A stretch of DNA of 64,000 bases from Corynebacterium glaucum (GCF_002287505.1 NZ_CP019688.1:1166674-1230673), one strand, 5' to 3'. Shown: positions 45,604-55,633, counted from the first letter of the stretch. Program-made: numbers and translations. Notes: a model not told the origin generated them from the letters alone.

Positions 45604-46250
45604 CCTTCCGGGGTGAACTTGGCCCCTCCGAGGGTATCGGTGTCGGGGAAGTCTTCGCTGGGAGTGGGAAGGACGTGGCTAGAGACCGTCCTTCCTGAGC
45701 GCGGATAGGCGGTCGGGTAGTCCGCGCTCAAGCAGTCCTCGACGGTTCTTTCCTCGGTGGCGCGTTTGAGGAAGAGGCCGTTGGCGTCGGCAAGCGACTG
45801 TGCCAGACGTTCTTCTTCGGGGCCGAGGCCGAAGAAGAGGACATCGCAGCCGCCGCGCAGCGTGATTAGAATGCCGCGGCTTTCGATGTAAAGGTTTGTC
45901 GTGTGCGGCCCCTCGTTGAGCAGCGTGCGGCGGACGAGATTGTCGATGTCCTTGACGTCGCTGGAGTGGGTGCCGTCGTCTTCAATAACCGTCGGAGGGT
46001 ATTCATTGCGGCCGCCCTTGCCTGGCGCGATGCGCACGTGATCGGCCCAGGTGTACAGGAGTACCAGCACCACCAACGCGTAGCGGTCGATGAACCTCGG
46101 GAGATAGTGCTCTTCCAGGTAGGCGTCGAGGTCCAAGAACGACTCCGCCATCACCCGGTGGGGGACGTAGGAAATGGCGTGGGAGGTTGGCTCGCAGAGC
46201 AGACGGTCGATGGCATCCATCTGTTCTTCCGTAAGACGGTTCTTGGGCAC
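45600..46250 (-). CDS. Orphan protein of unknown function
   Basis: 216 residues, not recognised. Starts with GTG preceded by AAGGAG eight bases upstream (minus strand), a good initiation site. Charged N-terminus (LTEEQMDAIDRLLCEPTSH), a hydrophobic stretch RYALVVLVLLYTWADHV too short and mixed for a sure membrane span, and a strand-rich LYIESRGILITLRGGCDVLFFG. It overlaps the end of the trmH gene by four bases and its upstream side is bordered by a broken copy of part of that gene, so it looks like an insertion in the trmH 3' region. Confidence 0.7.
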   Translation of the reverse strand: MPKNRLTEEQMDAIDRLLCEPTSHAISYVPHRVMAESFLDLDAYLEEHYLPRFIDRYALVVLVLLYTWADHVRIAPGKGGRNEYPPTVIEDDGTHSSDVKDIDNLVRRTLLNEGPHTTNLYIESRGILITLRGGCDVLFFGLGPEEERLAQSLADANGLFLKRATEERTVEDCLSADYPTAYPRSGRTVSSHVLPTPSEDFPDTDTLGGAKFTPEG

Positions 46251-46338
46251 TTTGTATGCTCCTTCTGCCTGTTGAAGCGTTCGGCCACACCATACAGGTC
46301 ACATACCCGACGTGAAGATGAGCGGTATCGTCGGCCGG

Positions 46339-46358
46339 CATACTGACAGTATGTTGTC
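46339..46358 (+). promoter_or_regulatory. Operator-like sequence ahead of the trmH fragment
   Basis: CATACTG-A-CAGTATG (46339-46353) is a perfect inverted repeat. TGACAGTATGTTGTC (46344-46358) differs at two of 15 positions from the centre of the 34-bp DJ-1/MarR operator at 48487. Confidence 0.45.
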
Positions 46359-46359
46359 G

Positions 46360-46560
46360 GCCAATGCGGTGATCTTCGCCGGTGACACCGTGGATCCGTC
46401 GGCACCCAAGGTTGTGCGTTCCACTGCAAGCTCCCTGTTCCACATTCCGGTGGCGCGCGACCGCGAGGTGCGGCGGGTCATCGGTCAGCTCGAGGGAGCA
46501 GGCTTAGCTGGACTCAGAGGTGTTGGACGCAGCTACCGCGCGAGTGTCCATTCCCATCCA
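46360..46560 (+). pseudogene. Partial, rearranged copy of the trmH-type gene
   Basis: 46360-46508 matches 45220-45368 of the intact gene with seven differences in 149 bases; 46510-46560 matches 45471-45521 with three or four differences. The 101-102 bases between the blocks are missing, which shifts the frame, and neither the start nor the SAM-knot end of the protein is encoded. An 84-residue open frame across it is therefore a remnant, not a functional enzyme. Confidence 0.9.
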
Positions 46561-46876
46561 AGATGAACGCGCAACATTGCCCACAAACGGGTGGGAGCTT
46601 AACACGACGGTGCTGGCGCGATTCTGCCAATTTTTGAGGCGAAAAATCTATCGCGAATTGCTATGACCTCCCGGTCCGGTACGGAAGCTTATGAAACACT
46701 CAGGAACGTGTAAGTAACACATTGGGAGTATCAAATTCCGACGAGATCTTTTGCTTATGCTTCCGCCACCGTTTCGCTACAAGCGGGCGGTAGGCGGTGA
46801 AAGCGATAACTAGCACCGGGCGGTGCATGAGGGATCGGCCGCTGTGGAAGCCGAAAAACCGACTGAAGGAAGGCCA
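46561..46876. other. Intergenic stretch ahead of the subtilisin gene
   Basis: No gene seen. It is AT-richer than its surroundings (CAATTTTTGAGGCGAAAAATC near 46629). A small inverted repeat GTGTAAGTAACAC lies at 46708-46720. It presumably carries the promoter of the protease gene; no confident -35/-10 pair was found. Confidence 0.5.
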
Positions 46877-48394
46877 ATGAAACACAGAAGAACAGTGGCC
46901 ATGATGGCCATACCTGTGAGCTTCGCGCTCGCAGTTTCTGCGCAGTTGCCTGTGGCCGCAGCGCAGGATGGCGAAGTCGCTAAAGCCCCGAGGATTGATG
47001 AGCGGGTAGTCGAGGACGATGCCCCGACCCGCTTCATCGTGAAGTTCACCGACAGCCCCGACACCGTCACTGCGGAGGAGCGCACCCAGATTCTGAATGG
47101 TGTAGCGGATGACCCGCTGCCTGACACCACAGAGGTCCGTGACCGCGAAGATGGCACGAGTATCTTTGAATCTGAAAAGCGCATGAACGATGAAGAGATT
47201 CAGCAGTTCATTCGCAATGCTGAGGCGAGCGGGAGAATCGAGTACATCGAGGAAGACGTTCGCATGTACCCGATGACGGTCAATGATCCGCAGTTCAGCC
47301 AGCAGTGGGCACTGAATGGTTCCGCTGGCCCCAGCATTGAAACCGCTTGGGCCAATGCTCCGAAGCGTGGTGACGGGCAGACCATTGCGGTCCTTGACAC
47401 CGGTATCACCGCGCACCCAGACTTGGATCAGAATGTCCGAGGAGGATACGACTTTATCTCGGACCAAAAGGCCGGCCGCGATGGCGATGGATGGGATGAG
47501 AATCCGCGCGATGAAGGGGACTGGGAAGAATCTGGCCAGTGCGGCGGTAACGGACGGTCCTCATCCTGGCACGGTACGCACGTAGCCGGAATTTCCGCAG
47601 CTGTGGCTGATAATGGCGAAGGCGTGGCCAGCGTCGCGCCACGCGCGGCGATTCAGCCTGTTCGCATTATGGGGCCGTGCGGCGGCTACAGCTCCGACAT
47701 TATCGATGCAATGGACTGGGCCTCTGGTGGCGAGGTCAGGGGTGCCAGCCAGAATCCGAACCCAGCCAAGATCATCAACATGTCGCTTGGCGGTCAGGGC
47801 CAGTGCTCCCGCTCCTACCAGGAAGCAGTGGATAGGGCACGTAGCCGAGGCACGGTGGTTGTCGTCGCCGCTGGTAACGAAAACCAGAACGCTGAAAACG
47901 TCCAGCCGGCCAGCTGCCGTGGTGTGATCACCGTGGCGGCCTCCGGCCCGCGCGACCAAAAGTCGAGCTATTCCAACTACGGCGCATCCGTGGATGTCAC
48001 TGCTCCCGGCGGTGACGACCGCCAGGGCGGCGGAATCCTGGCGACCTACAACTCGGGAAGCAAAGGCCCTGGACAGCCGAGCTACTCGTCGCTGCAGGGT
48101 ACTTCCATGGCTTCGCCGTACGTTGCCGGTGTAGTTGCGCTGATGCTCGCGGAAAACCCGGGCATGAACCCGGATCAGGTGGCGGCCCGCTTGCGCGAAA
48201 CGGCCCGTCCGCTGGAGGGCTCGTGCAACGGATGCGGTACCGGAATCGTTGACCCTGCCGCGGCCGTTGGCGAGCGCAGCGGTGACCAGGAGCCACCGGC
48301 TCTGTGGCCTCCAGCTCCACAGCCGCCGAGAAATCCTGGCTGGGACGATTGGGATGATGGGGATCCATGGCTGAATGGCCGTGGCGATTCATGA
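46877..48394 (+). CDS. Secreted subtilisin-like serine protease (S8)
   Basis: 505 residues. Signal peptide at about 1-32 (VAMMAIPVSFALAVSAQLPVA, AAA-QD), an I9-type propeptide (RFIVKFTDSPD...IEYIEEDVRMYPM), and the catalytic domain with Asp in AVLDTGITAHPDL, His in SSWHGTHVAGISA, oxyanion Asn in VVVAAGNENQN, and Ser in LQGTSMASPYVAG. Several Cys pairs suit an extracellular enzyme. The C-terminus is Pro/Trp/Asp-rich (PAPQPPRNPGWDDWDDGD) with no membrane span. GAAGGAAGG precedes the ATG. A terminator follows at once. Confidence 0.94.
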   Translation: MKHRRTVAMMAIPVSFALAVSAQLPVAAAQDGEVAKAPRIDERVVEDDAPTRFIVKFTDSPDTVTAEERTQILNGVADDPLPDTTEVRDREDGTSIFESEKRMNDEEIQQFIRNAEASGRIEYIEEDVRMYPMTVNDPQFSQQWALNGSAGPSIETAWANAPKRGDGQTIAVLDTGITAHPDLDQNVRGGYDFISDQKAGRDGDGWDENPRDEGDWEESGQCGGNGRSSSWHGTHVAGISAAVADNGEGVASVAPRAAIQPVRIMGPCGGYSSDIIDAMDWASGGEVRGASQNPNPAKIINMSLGGQGQCSRSYQEAVDRARSRGTVVVVAAGNENQNAENVQPASCRGVITVAASGPRDQKSSYSNYGASVDVTAPGGDDRQGGGILATYNSGSKGPGQPSYSSLQGTSMASPYVAGVVALMLAENPGMNPDQVAARLRETARPLEGSCNGCGTGIVDPAAAVGERSGDQEPPALWPPAPQPPRNPGWDDWDDGDPWLNGRGDS

Positions 48395-48424
48395 TTGCGC
48401 CTACCGTTCCCCGGTAAGTCACTG

Positions 48425-48467
48425 ACGGCCCTCTCGCTGTATGAACCGCAGGAGGGCCGTTTGTCTT
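48425..48467 (+). terminator. Terminator of the protease gene
   Basis: ACGGCCCTC (48425-48433) pairs with GAGGGCCGT (48452-48460), followed by TTGTCTTTCT. Confidence 0.8.
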
Positions 48468-48486
48468 TCTCGGTTGGCCTTTACGA

Positions 48487-48520
48487 CGTCATATTTGACA
48501 GTATACTGTCAAATATGACG
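48487..48520 (+). promoter_or_regulatory. 34-bp perfect palindromic operator of the DJ-1/marR operon
   Basis: The half-site is CGTCATATTTGACAGTA and the other half is its exact complement. It contains the -10 box TATACT (48502-48507) and ends three bases past the ATG of the DJ-1 gene (48515). A bound dimer would block promoter and start together. The MarR protein encoded in the same operon is the obvious ligand (inference). Confidence 0.8.
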
Positions 48521-49138
48521 AAACGTATCGCGGTTTACGCGACTGACACAATGGCCGATTGGGAATTCGCTTACTTGACCACCCACGCAGCACGTGCGCG
48601 GCAGGCGAAACCGGAAAGCTGTGAGCTTCAATTTGTCGGAGATGCAATGGGAAGCGTGCGCACTTTGGGTGGGGTGCCCATCGAATCGGATGTAGATCTG
48701 CAGAATCTGGAGCTGGAGGGTCTGAGCATTCTGGTCATTCCTGGCGGCGACACGTATGACGCGGGCCACGATAGGCTCCTTGAAACTGTGCGCGAATGCG
48801 AAAAGCGAGGTATCCCGGTAGCGGCGATCTGCGGAGGCACGCTTGCGCTTGCCCGGGCAGGCCTCCTCGACTGTCACGAGCACACCTCCAACGCGCCAGA
48901 GATGCTCGAGACCACCGGTTACCAGGGTCAACACCTCTACCAAGACGCGCCCGCAGTCAGCGACGCGGGGGTAGTTACCGCCTCCGGAATCTTTTCGGTG
49001 CAGTTCACGGCGGCGGTACTGCGGGAGATCGATCTGTTCCCTGACGAATTCACGGACGCGTGGGAAGAGCTCTACCTGGGTAACTCAGGCGCATACCCGC
49101 GGCTCATGGAGACCCTTGATGCCTGGCAGAACTCCTGA
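48515..49138 (+). CDS. DJ-1/PfpI family protein
   Basis: 207 residues. The nucleophile-elbow cysteine is in VAAICGGTLALARAGLL, preceded by the conserved strand ILVIPGGDTYDAGHD, and the N-terminal KRIAVYATDTMADWEFAYL is typical of this glutamine-amidotransferase-like fold. Family members act as chaperones, glyoxalases or protease-like enzymes; this one cannot be assigned. The ATG lies seven bases after TATACT, so the message should be leaderless. Its end overlaps the marR start by 20 bases. Possibly acts in the response to a small-molecule stress sensed by the MarR protein. Confidence 0.9.
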   Translation: MTKRIAVYATDTMADWEFAYLTTHAARARQAKPESCELQFVGDAMGSVRTLGGVPIESDVDLQNLELEGLSILVIPGGDTYDAGHDRLLETVRECEKRGIPVAAICGGTLALARAGLLDCHEHTSNAPEMLETTGYQGQHLYQDAPAVSDAGVVTASGIFSVQFTAAVLREIDLFPDEFTDAWEELYLGNSGAYPRLMETLDAWQNS

Positions 49139-49568
49139 GGGTGATGCGCTGACCAACCTCGTCATGCCCGTTTTCGAGCTGGCGGCGGCACTGGACAATG
49201 CCGCGAGCTCAATCACCGAGGGTTCACAGATCACCCCTGCATTGTGGCAGGTGCTCGGTTTGCTTATCGACGAGCCCTTGACGGTCGCCGTGATTGCCCG
49301 ACGTCTCGGCCGCGCGAGGCAGAGTGTTCAGCGTTTGGCAAATGTTGCCGTTGAGACGGGTATCGCCGAGTGGCGTGAGAACCCGGAGCACAAGCGCTCT
49401 CAACTACTTGCGCTTACCTCGCACGGATACGCGGAACTCGCTTCGCTGAGACCCCGTCAGCATCAGTGGGCCAATGAGGTGGCGGCGAAGCTAGGAGACC
49501 AGGACCTGCTACACCTTTCGCAGCTGGTGAAAGAACTCACCGAAGCCATCCGCGACGAAGCGGACTGA
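49119..49568 (+). CDS. MarR-family transcriptional regulator
   Basis: 149 residues. Winged helix-turn-helix: ALWQVLGLLIDEPLTVAVIARRLGRARQSVQRLANVAV, then a wing with WRENPEHKRSQLLALTSHG, flanked by dimerisation helices. No cysteines are present, so it is not a thiol-switch regulator of the OhrR type. It is translated from within the end of the DJ-1 gene, implying coupling. It probably binds the palindrome at 48487 and represses its own operon until a ligand binds. Confidence 0.92.
   Translation: MPGRTPEGDALTNLVMPVFELAAALDNAASSITEGSQITPALWQVLGLLIDEPLTVAVIARRLGRARQSVQRLANVAVETGIAEWRENPEHKRSQLLALTSHGYAELASLRPRQHQWANEVAAKLGDQDLLHLSQLVKELTEAIRDEAD
49262..49272 (+). repeat. GCTTATCGACG word, copy 12
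   Basis: In the marR gene, read as TTG CTT ATC GAC GAG. Confidence 0.9.
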
Positions 49569-49574
49569 GCCGAG

Positions 49575-50627
49575 TTACTGACTCGGAGGAGTCGGCATGT
49601 CGGCTGGCGGACGACCGCCCGGTCCACCCGGCCCGGAGCTTTCACCTGGCCCACCACCTATGTTCGGTGCGGCGCCGCCACCACTGTTCGATGTGGTGGT
49701 GTCGATGGGGGCATTGAGCTTCGCACTGTAGCCAGCGAGGGTGTCTCCGCTCATTTCGGGTGTTTGCTGTTCCCATCCATCCGAGAAGACGTTGTCGGTC
49801 TCGAGCGTGATATGCGAGAACGGTACAACCGAGTCGGCGTAGTTGTCGGTCTCGTACACCTCGCTGCAGACCGCTGCAGGAAGCGCAATCTGTGAGGTCA
49901 GGATCGCATTCGAGGCATCGGTAATGTCGTCGACCGAGGAAAACACCTCGAAGTGGATGTGTGGCCAACGACCTTCGTAGCAGCCTGGGATGATCGTGGT
50001 GAAGTCCACCGATCCGTCCTCGTCGGTGACCTGCACGCCGCGAAGGTACGTCTCGTCCTCGAGACCGGACGAGTACATGGAGTAGCCGCCGGATGCGTCG
50101 CAGTGCCAGATGTACACCGCGGCCCCGGACATGGGTGCATTGCCGTTAACCATGTCGATGATGTTCATCTTCAGCTTCAGCGGTATGCCGCTTGCGGTCG
50201 CGCCACCGCCGATTGAGGAACGGATGTCACTGCGTTCAACCCCGACTTGCTCGAGAACGTCCGGGCCGTTCGAACCGTCGCCCGGGTACGGACCTGCGGT
50301 TTCGGTGTTCATCTCCGTGAGCGTGTTGCTTGTCGCCTCAGTAGACGAGGTAGAGCTTGAAGCTGGGGCAGCGGAGCTCGCTTGGGAGGAGCTTGCGGTA
50401 CTGGGCCCGGTAGGTGCATTCGGGGCGCACGCAGCGAGCGCGACGGAGCCCGCGCCGATGCCGAACATGCCGAGTAGCTTGCGGCGGGAGATCCGATTCT
50501 CGATTGTTGTGAGGTCGAATGTGAGTCCCTGATCCTCCGGATCTTCGTTTTGATTGGGAAGAATGCGGCCTTCGAACGACTTGAGTTCGGATCGGTTGCT
50601 CGATGTTTGGTTATAAGGAGTGCCCAC
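49575..50627 (-). CDS. Tat-exported intradiol dioxygenase-like lipoprotein
   Basis: 350 residues from GTG 50627, which has AGGAAAG just upstream; another GTG at 50684 would add 19 residues without such a site. A twin-arginine signal with lipobox, SRRKLLGMFGIGAGSVALAAC, begins near residue 47, unusually far in. After a Ser/Ala linker the catechol-dioxygenase-like fold follows with iron ligands Tyr in TAGPYPGDGSN, Tyr and two His in GCYEGRWPHIHFEV. The C-terminus is Gly/Pro-rich. Exported intradiol-like proteins occur in many actinobacteria; their substrates are mostly unknown. Confidence 0.85.
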   Translation of the reverse strand: MGTPYNQTSSNRSELKSFEGRILPNQNEDPEDQGLTFDLTTIENRISRRKLLGMFGIGAGSVALAACAPNAPTGPSTASSSQASSAAPASSSTSSTEATSNTLTEMNTETAGPYPGDGSNGPDVLEQVGVERSDIRSSIGGGATASGIPLKLKMNIIDMVNGNAPMSGAAVYIWHCDASGGYSMYSSGLEDETYLRGVQVTDEDGSVDFTTIIPGCYEGRWPHIHFEVFSSVDDITDASNAILTSQIALPAAVCSEVYETDNYADSVVPFSHITLETDNVFSDGWEQQTPEMSGDTLAGYSAKLNAPIDTTTSNSGGGAAPNIGGGPGESSGPGGPGGRPPADMPTPPSQ

Positions 50628-50901
50628 TATCTTTCCTGTTCTGTCTTGGGCGGTGCCGGGAATGTCTCGTCCCTTCCGGGACACCGGCGAGCAAGTACTC
50701 TAAATCAATTTGCCAATGGATCAATGCTGGTAGACCGCCAAATACGTGGGAAACGAGAGCTATCAATCTGAAAGGTGACTGTACGTCCGCTGTACCTGCT
50801 GCGATTGGTAAGAGGTCCGACAGGTCGCAGGACCATCGCGTGGGGGTGGGTAAGCTAGGTACCGTTTTGACTGGACGGGGTTCAACAACCCGATTGGGTA
50901 A

Positions 50902-51984
<1,083 letters not shown>

Positions 51985-51994
51985 GGAGTAGATC

Positions 51995-54535
51995 ATGCTG
52001 ATTTCCAAGAACTGGATCACCCGCCTGCTGGACAATGCGGGCAACGACGGCTTCAACCCGACCGATGAGGAACTCGACGCAGGCTTCGTCCGGGTCGGCT
52101 TTGAAACTGAAGGATACGAGGCAGTTCCGGAAACCACCGGGCCGCTCGTAATTGGCAAGGTCCTCGAAATCGAGGAACTCACCGGGTTCAAGAAGCCGAT
52201 TCGCTACTGCCAGGTCGACGTTGGTGACGCCAACGGCACCGGCGAGCCGCAGGGCATCATCTGCGGCGCGCGCAACTTCGCGGAAGGGGACACGGTCGTC
52301 GTGTCGCTGCCGGGCGCAGTGTTGCCCGGTGGTTTCGAGATCGCCGCGCGCGAGACCTATGACCACATCTCCAACGGCATGATGGCTTCCGCGGCAGAGC
52401 TCGGCCTCACCGCAAAGAGCGAGGGCATCATCACGCTTGACGACGCCACCGTGGAGCGGTTCAACCTCATCCCGGGCCAGGACGCGCGCGAGGTTGTCGG
52501 CCTCGCCGACACGGTCTTTGAGGTCAACATCACGCCGGACCGCGGCTACGCTCTGTCCGCGCGTGGGCTGACCCGCGAGATCGCTTCGGCCTTTGATCTG
52601 CGCTTCGGCGACGTGTCGCAGGATCCGGCTGTGGCTGGGGTGGACGTGTCCAAGGTGCCGTCGATAAGCGAAAAGCTGATTGAGATCGACCTGGAGCCTG
52701 CGACGAAGGCGAAGCGATTCGGCCTGCGACTGGTGGAGGGAATTGACCCGCACGCGCAGGCACCGTTTTGGATGCAGCGCGAGCTGATGCTGGCGGGGAT
52801 TCGCTCGGTGAACGCGGCGACGGACGTGACCAACTACGTCATGCTGCTGACCGGGCAGCCGATGCACGCGTTTGACGCGGACAAGGTGGCTGGCGGGCTG
52901 CGGGTGCATAACGCGGCCGGCGGCGAGGAGTTTGAAACCCTCGACCACACGAAGCGGACGCTGTTGCCGACGGACGTGGTGATTTCGGACGACAACGGGA
53001 TTCAGTCGCTCGCTGCGGTGATGGGTGGAACCTCCTCGGAGATTTCCGATGAGACAGTGAACGTGTACTTCGAGGCGGCGAGCTGGGACGAGCTCACCGT
53101 GGCGAAGACTGCGCGGCACCACAAGTTGTCCTCGGAAGCCTCGCGTCGTTTCGAGCGTGGCGTGGATCCGGCGATCATCGAGATCTCGCTGGATATCGCG
53201 TGCGCGCTGTTGGTGGAGTGTGCTGGGGGCACGATCTCTGAGCGCGGCACGATCGTGGGCGAGGTGCCGACGCGCGAGCCGATCACCATGGGTCTGGGTC
53301 GCCCGAGTGAGCTGATCGGCGTGGAGTACGCGCCGGAGACTGTGGTGCGGCGGCTGGAAGAAGTGGGCTGTGTCGTTGAGGTGCACGGCGATGAGGCGAC
53401 TGTTACTCCGCCGACGTGGCGCGGCGACCTCACGGTGCCTGTCGAGCTGATCGAAGAGGTCGTGCGCCTTGAGGGTCTTGACGACGTGCCGTCGATCCTG
53501 CCGACCCCGGTCGGTGGCCGAGGGCTGTCTCCGCTGCAACGCCGCCGCCGCGCGGTGACGCACGCGCTGGCGTACTCCGGCTACGCCGAGATCATCCCGA
53601 CCCCGTTCATGAAGAACGATGCCTTTGACGTGTGGGGGCTCGACGCGGACGATCCGCGCCGAAACGTGGTCAAGGTGCAAAACCCGCTGGACGCCGACTA
53701 TGGCGTGCTCGGCTCGACCCTGCTGCCGTCCATGCTTGAGGCGATCGGCCGCAACGTGGCGCGCGGGCGCAACGACGTGGCGGTGTTCTCGGTGGCACAG
53801 ACCTCGGTGAAGCGTGCAGATGTCTCGCCGATGCCGTCGGTTGCGGCGCGCCCGGATGAAGACGTTTTGCGGGAGCTGGTCGATTCCTTGCCGGATCAGC
53901 GCCTGCACGCTGCCACCGTGGCGGTGGGCAAGCAGGAGATCGCCGGACCGCTGGGCGCGGCTCGTGACTACACCTGGGCTGATGCGATCCAGGCTGCGCG
54001 GGTGGCCGCTGCAGCTGCCGGTGTGGTGCTAGAGGTGGAGGCCGCGGAGCACTTGCCGTGGCACCCGGGTCGCTGCGCGGCGCTGACCGTCGCCTCCGTC
54101 GACGGCCAGGATCGCCGAATTGTTGGTTATGCAGGTGAGCTACACCCGCAGATTCTTGAAGCGCTCGAGCTGCCGGCGCGCACGTGCGCGATGGAGCTCG
54201 ACCTCACCGCGCTGCCGCTGGATGAGGTGCTGCCGGCTCCAGTGCTTTCCGCATTCCCTGCGGTGAACCAAGACATCGCGCTGGTAGTGGACGAGGAATT
54301 ACCGGCGGAATCAGTGCGGCGCACTGTTGAGGAGGCCGCGGGCGAGCTCGTCGAGAGCGTGCGCCTGTTCGATGTTTACCGCTCTGAGCAGCTCGGCGAG
54401 GGCAAGAAGTCGCTGGCGTTCGGGCTTGTATTCAGGGCGGGGGACCGCACCCTGACTGAGGACGAGGCTTCCGAGGCACGTTTGCGTGCTGCGAAGGCAG
54501 CTGAGGAGCAGCACGGTGCGGCGATGCGCGGCTAG
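51995..54535 (+). CDS. pheT: Phenylalanine--tRNA ligase beta subunit
   Basis: 846 residues, full length. Domains in order: EMAP-type tRNA-binding (about 45-160, GKVLEIEELTGFKKPIRYCQVDV, GIICGARNFAEGD), B3/B4 editing domain (about 215-385), B5, the inactive catalytic-like domain, and the C-terminal ferredoxin-like anticodon-binding domain (FPAVNQDIALVVDEELPAE; FRAGDRTLTEDEASEAR). GGAG lies before the ATG. Together with PheS forms the alpha2-beta2 enzyme. Confidence 0.97.
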   Translation: MLISKNWITRLLDNAGNDGFNPTDEELDAGFVRVGFETEGYEAVPETTGPLVIGKVLEIEELTGFKKPIRYCQVDVGDANGTGEPQGIICGARNFAEGDTVVVSLPGAVLPGGFEIAARETYDHISNGMMASAAELGLTAKSEGIITLDDATVERFNLIPGQDAREVVGLADTVFEVNITPDRGYALSARGLTREIASAFDLRFGDVSQDPAVAGVDVSKVPSISEKLIEIDLEPATKAKRFGLRLVEGIDPHAQAPFWMQRELMLAGIRSVNAATDVTNYVMLLTGQPMHAFDADKVAGGLRVHNAAGGEEFETLDHTKRTLLPTDVVISDDNGIQSLAAVMGGTSSEISDETVNVYFEAASWDELTVAKTARHHKLSSEASRRFERGVDPAIIEISLDIACALLVECAGGTISERGTIVGEVPTREPITMGLGRPSELIGVEYAPETVVRRLEEVGCVVEVHGDEATVTPPTWRGDLTVPVELIEEVVRLEGLDDVPSILPTPVGGRGLSPLQRRRRAVTHALAYSGYAEIIPTPFMKNDAFDVWGLDADDPRRNVVKVQNPLDADYGVLGSTLLPSMLEAIGRNVARGRNDVAVFSVAQTSVKRADVSPMPSVAARPDEDVLRELVDSLPDQRLHAATVAVGKQEIAGPLGAARDYTWADAIQAARVAAAAAGVVLEVEAAEHLPWHPGRCAALTVASVDGQDRRIVGYAGELHPQILEALELPARTCAMELDLTALPLDEVLPAPVLSAFPAVNQDIALVVDEELPAESVRRTVEEAAGELVESVRLFDVYRSEQLGEGKKSLAFGLVFRAGDRTLTEDEASEARLRAAKAAEEQHGAAMRG
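52659..52669 (-). repeat. GCTTATCGACG word, copy 13
   Basis: In pheT, whose frame reads CCG TCG ATA AGC GAA, again with the rare ATA codon. Confidence 0.9.
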
Positions 54536-54547
54536 GCCGGTACGATC

Positions 54548-54583
54548 GCATAGTTTGCAGCCAACTGCATAATTCGCTACTGT
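54548..54583 (+). promoter_or_regulatory. argC promoter with two ARG-box-like sites
   Basis: GCATAGTTTGC (54548-54558) and GCATAATTCGC (54567-54577) are near-identical direct copies 19 bases apart, abutting the -10 box TACTGT (54578-54583), which ends six bases before the argC ATG. Occupation by ArgR would block transcription (inference). Confidence 0.55.
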
Positions 54584-54589
54584 GACGGC

Positions 54590-55633
54590 ATGAGCTTCTC
54601 TGTCGCAGTTGCGGGTGCCACCGGGTACGCCGGTGGCGAAATCCTTCGCCTCTTGCTTGCCCACCCCGCCTACCTTTCGGGGGAGCTGGAGATCGGCGCA
54701 CTGACCGGCAATTCGAATGCCGGCCAGCCGGTGGAGGAGCAGATGCCGCACTTACCGCAGCTCGCAGGCAGGGTGATCGAAGAGACCTCCATCGCCGTCC
54801 TCAGCGGCCACGACGTGGTGTTCCTGGGCCTGCCGCACGGGTTCTCCGCCGAGATCGGCGCGAACCTTCCCGAGGAAACCGTGGCGATCGACTGCGCGGC
54901 GGACTTCCGGCTCCGCGACGCGGAAGCCTGGGCGCGCTACTACGGTTCCAAGCACGCTGGCCACTGGCCCTACGGCATCCCGGAGATGCCTGGCCACCGT
55001 GAGGAGCTCCAGGGGGCCAAGCGCATCGCGGTGCCCGGTTGCTTCCCGACGGGGGCGACCTTGGCGGCACTACCGGCAGTCAAAGCTGGGATCTGCGAGC
55101 CGGACCTGCGCGTAGTTTCCATCACCGGTGTTTCCGGGGCAGGAAAGAAAGCTGCCGTGCCCATGCTCGGCGCGGAGACGATGGGTTCGCTCAAGGCCTA
55201 CAACACCGCGGGCAATCACCGCCACACGCCGGAGATTGCCCAAAACCTCGCTGAGGTAACAGACGCGCCAGTCACGGTCAGTTTCACCCCGGTGCTTGCG
55301 CCGCTGCCGCGCGGCATTCTCACCACCGTGACCGCCCCTTTGGTCGAGGGTGTCACCTCCGAGTCCGCCCGACAGGCGTACGAGGACTTCTACGCCTCCG
55401 AGCCGTTTGTGTGGGTGGTGCCGGAAGGCACACAACCGCAAACCCAGCACGTCGTTGGGTCGAATATGTGCCACGTGCAAGTCGAGGTCGACGCGGAGGC
55501 GGGTGTGGTGCTCATGACCTCGGCGATCGATAACTTGACCAAGGGTACTGCAGGCGCCGCGGTCCAGTGCATGAACCTCGCTTTGGGGTTGGAGGAAGCC
55601 GCAGGGCTTCCGCGCCAGGGCGTTGCACCCTAG
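54590..55633 (+). CDS. argC: N-acetyl-gamma-glutamyl-phosphate reductase
   Basis: 347 residues; third step of arginine synthesis, NADPH-dependent reduction. NAD-binding [14 protein letters not shown] at residue 9 and the catalytic Cys in [24 protein letters not shown] and HRHTPEIAQ are also typical. Probably leaderless (TACTGT six bases before ATG). First gene of the arg operon, 45 bases before argJ. Confidence 0.97.
   Translation: MSFSVAVAGATGYAGGEILRLLLAHPAYLSGELEIGALTGNSNAGQPVEEQMPHLPQLAGRVIEETSIAVLSGHDVVFLGLPHGFSAEIGANLPEETVAIDCAADFRLRDAEAWARYYGSKHAGHWPYGIPEMPGHREELQGAKRIAVPGCFPTGATLAALPAVKAGICEPDLRVVSITGVSGAGKKAAVPMLGAETMGSLKAYNTAGNHRHTPEIAQNLAEVTDAPVTVSFTPVLAPLPRGILTTVTAPLVEGVTSESARQAYEDFYASEPFVWVVPEGTQPQTQHVVGSNMCHVQVEVDAEAGVVLMTSAIDNLTKGTAGAAVQCMNLALGLEEAAGLPRQGVAP

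Noticed and set aside
46312-46566. 84-residue open frame as a small functional gene
   Set aside because: It is a frameshifted, internally deleted piece of the trmH-type gene without catalytic or SAM-binding end.
46708-46720. GTGTAAGTAACAC as a GlxR (CRP-type) site
   Set aside because: Arms are four bases only and do not fit TGTGA-N6-TCACA.
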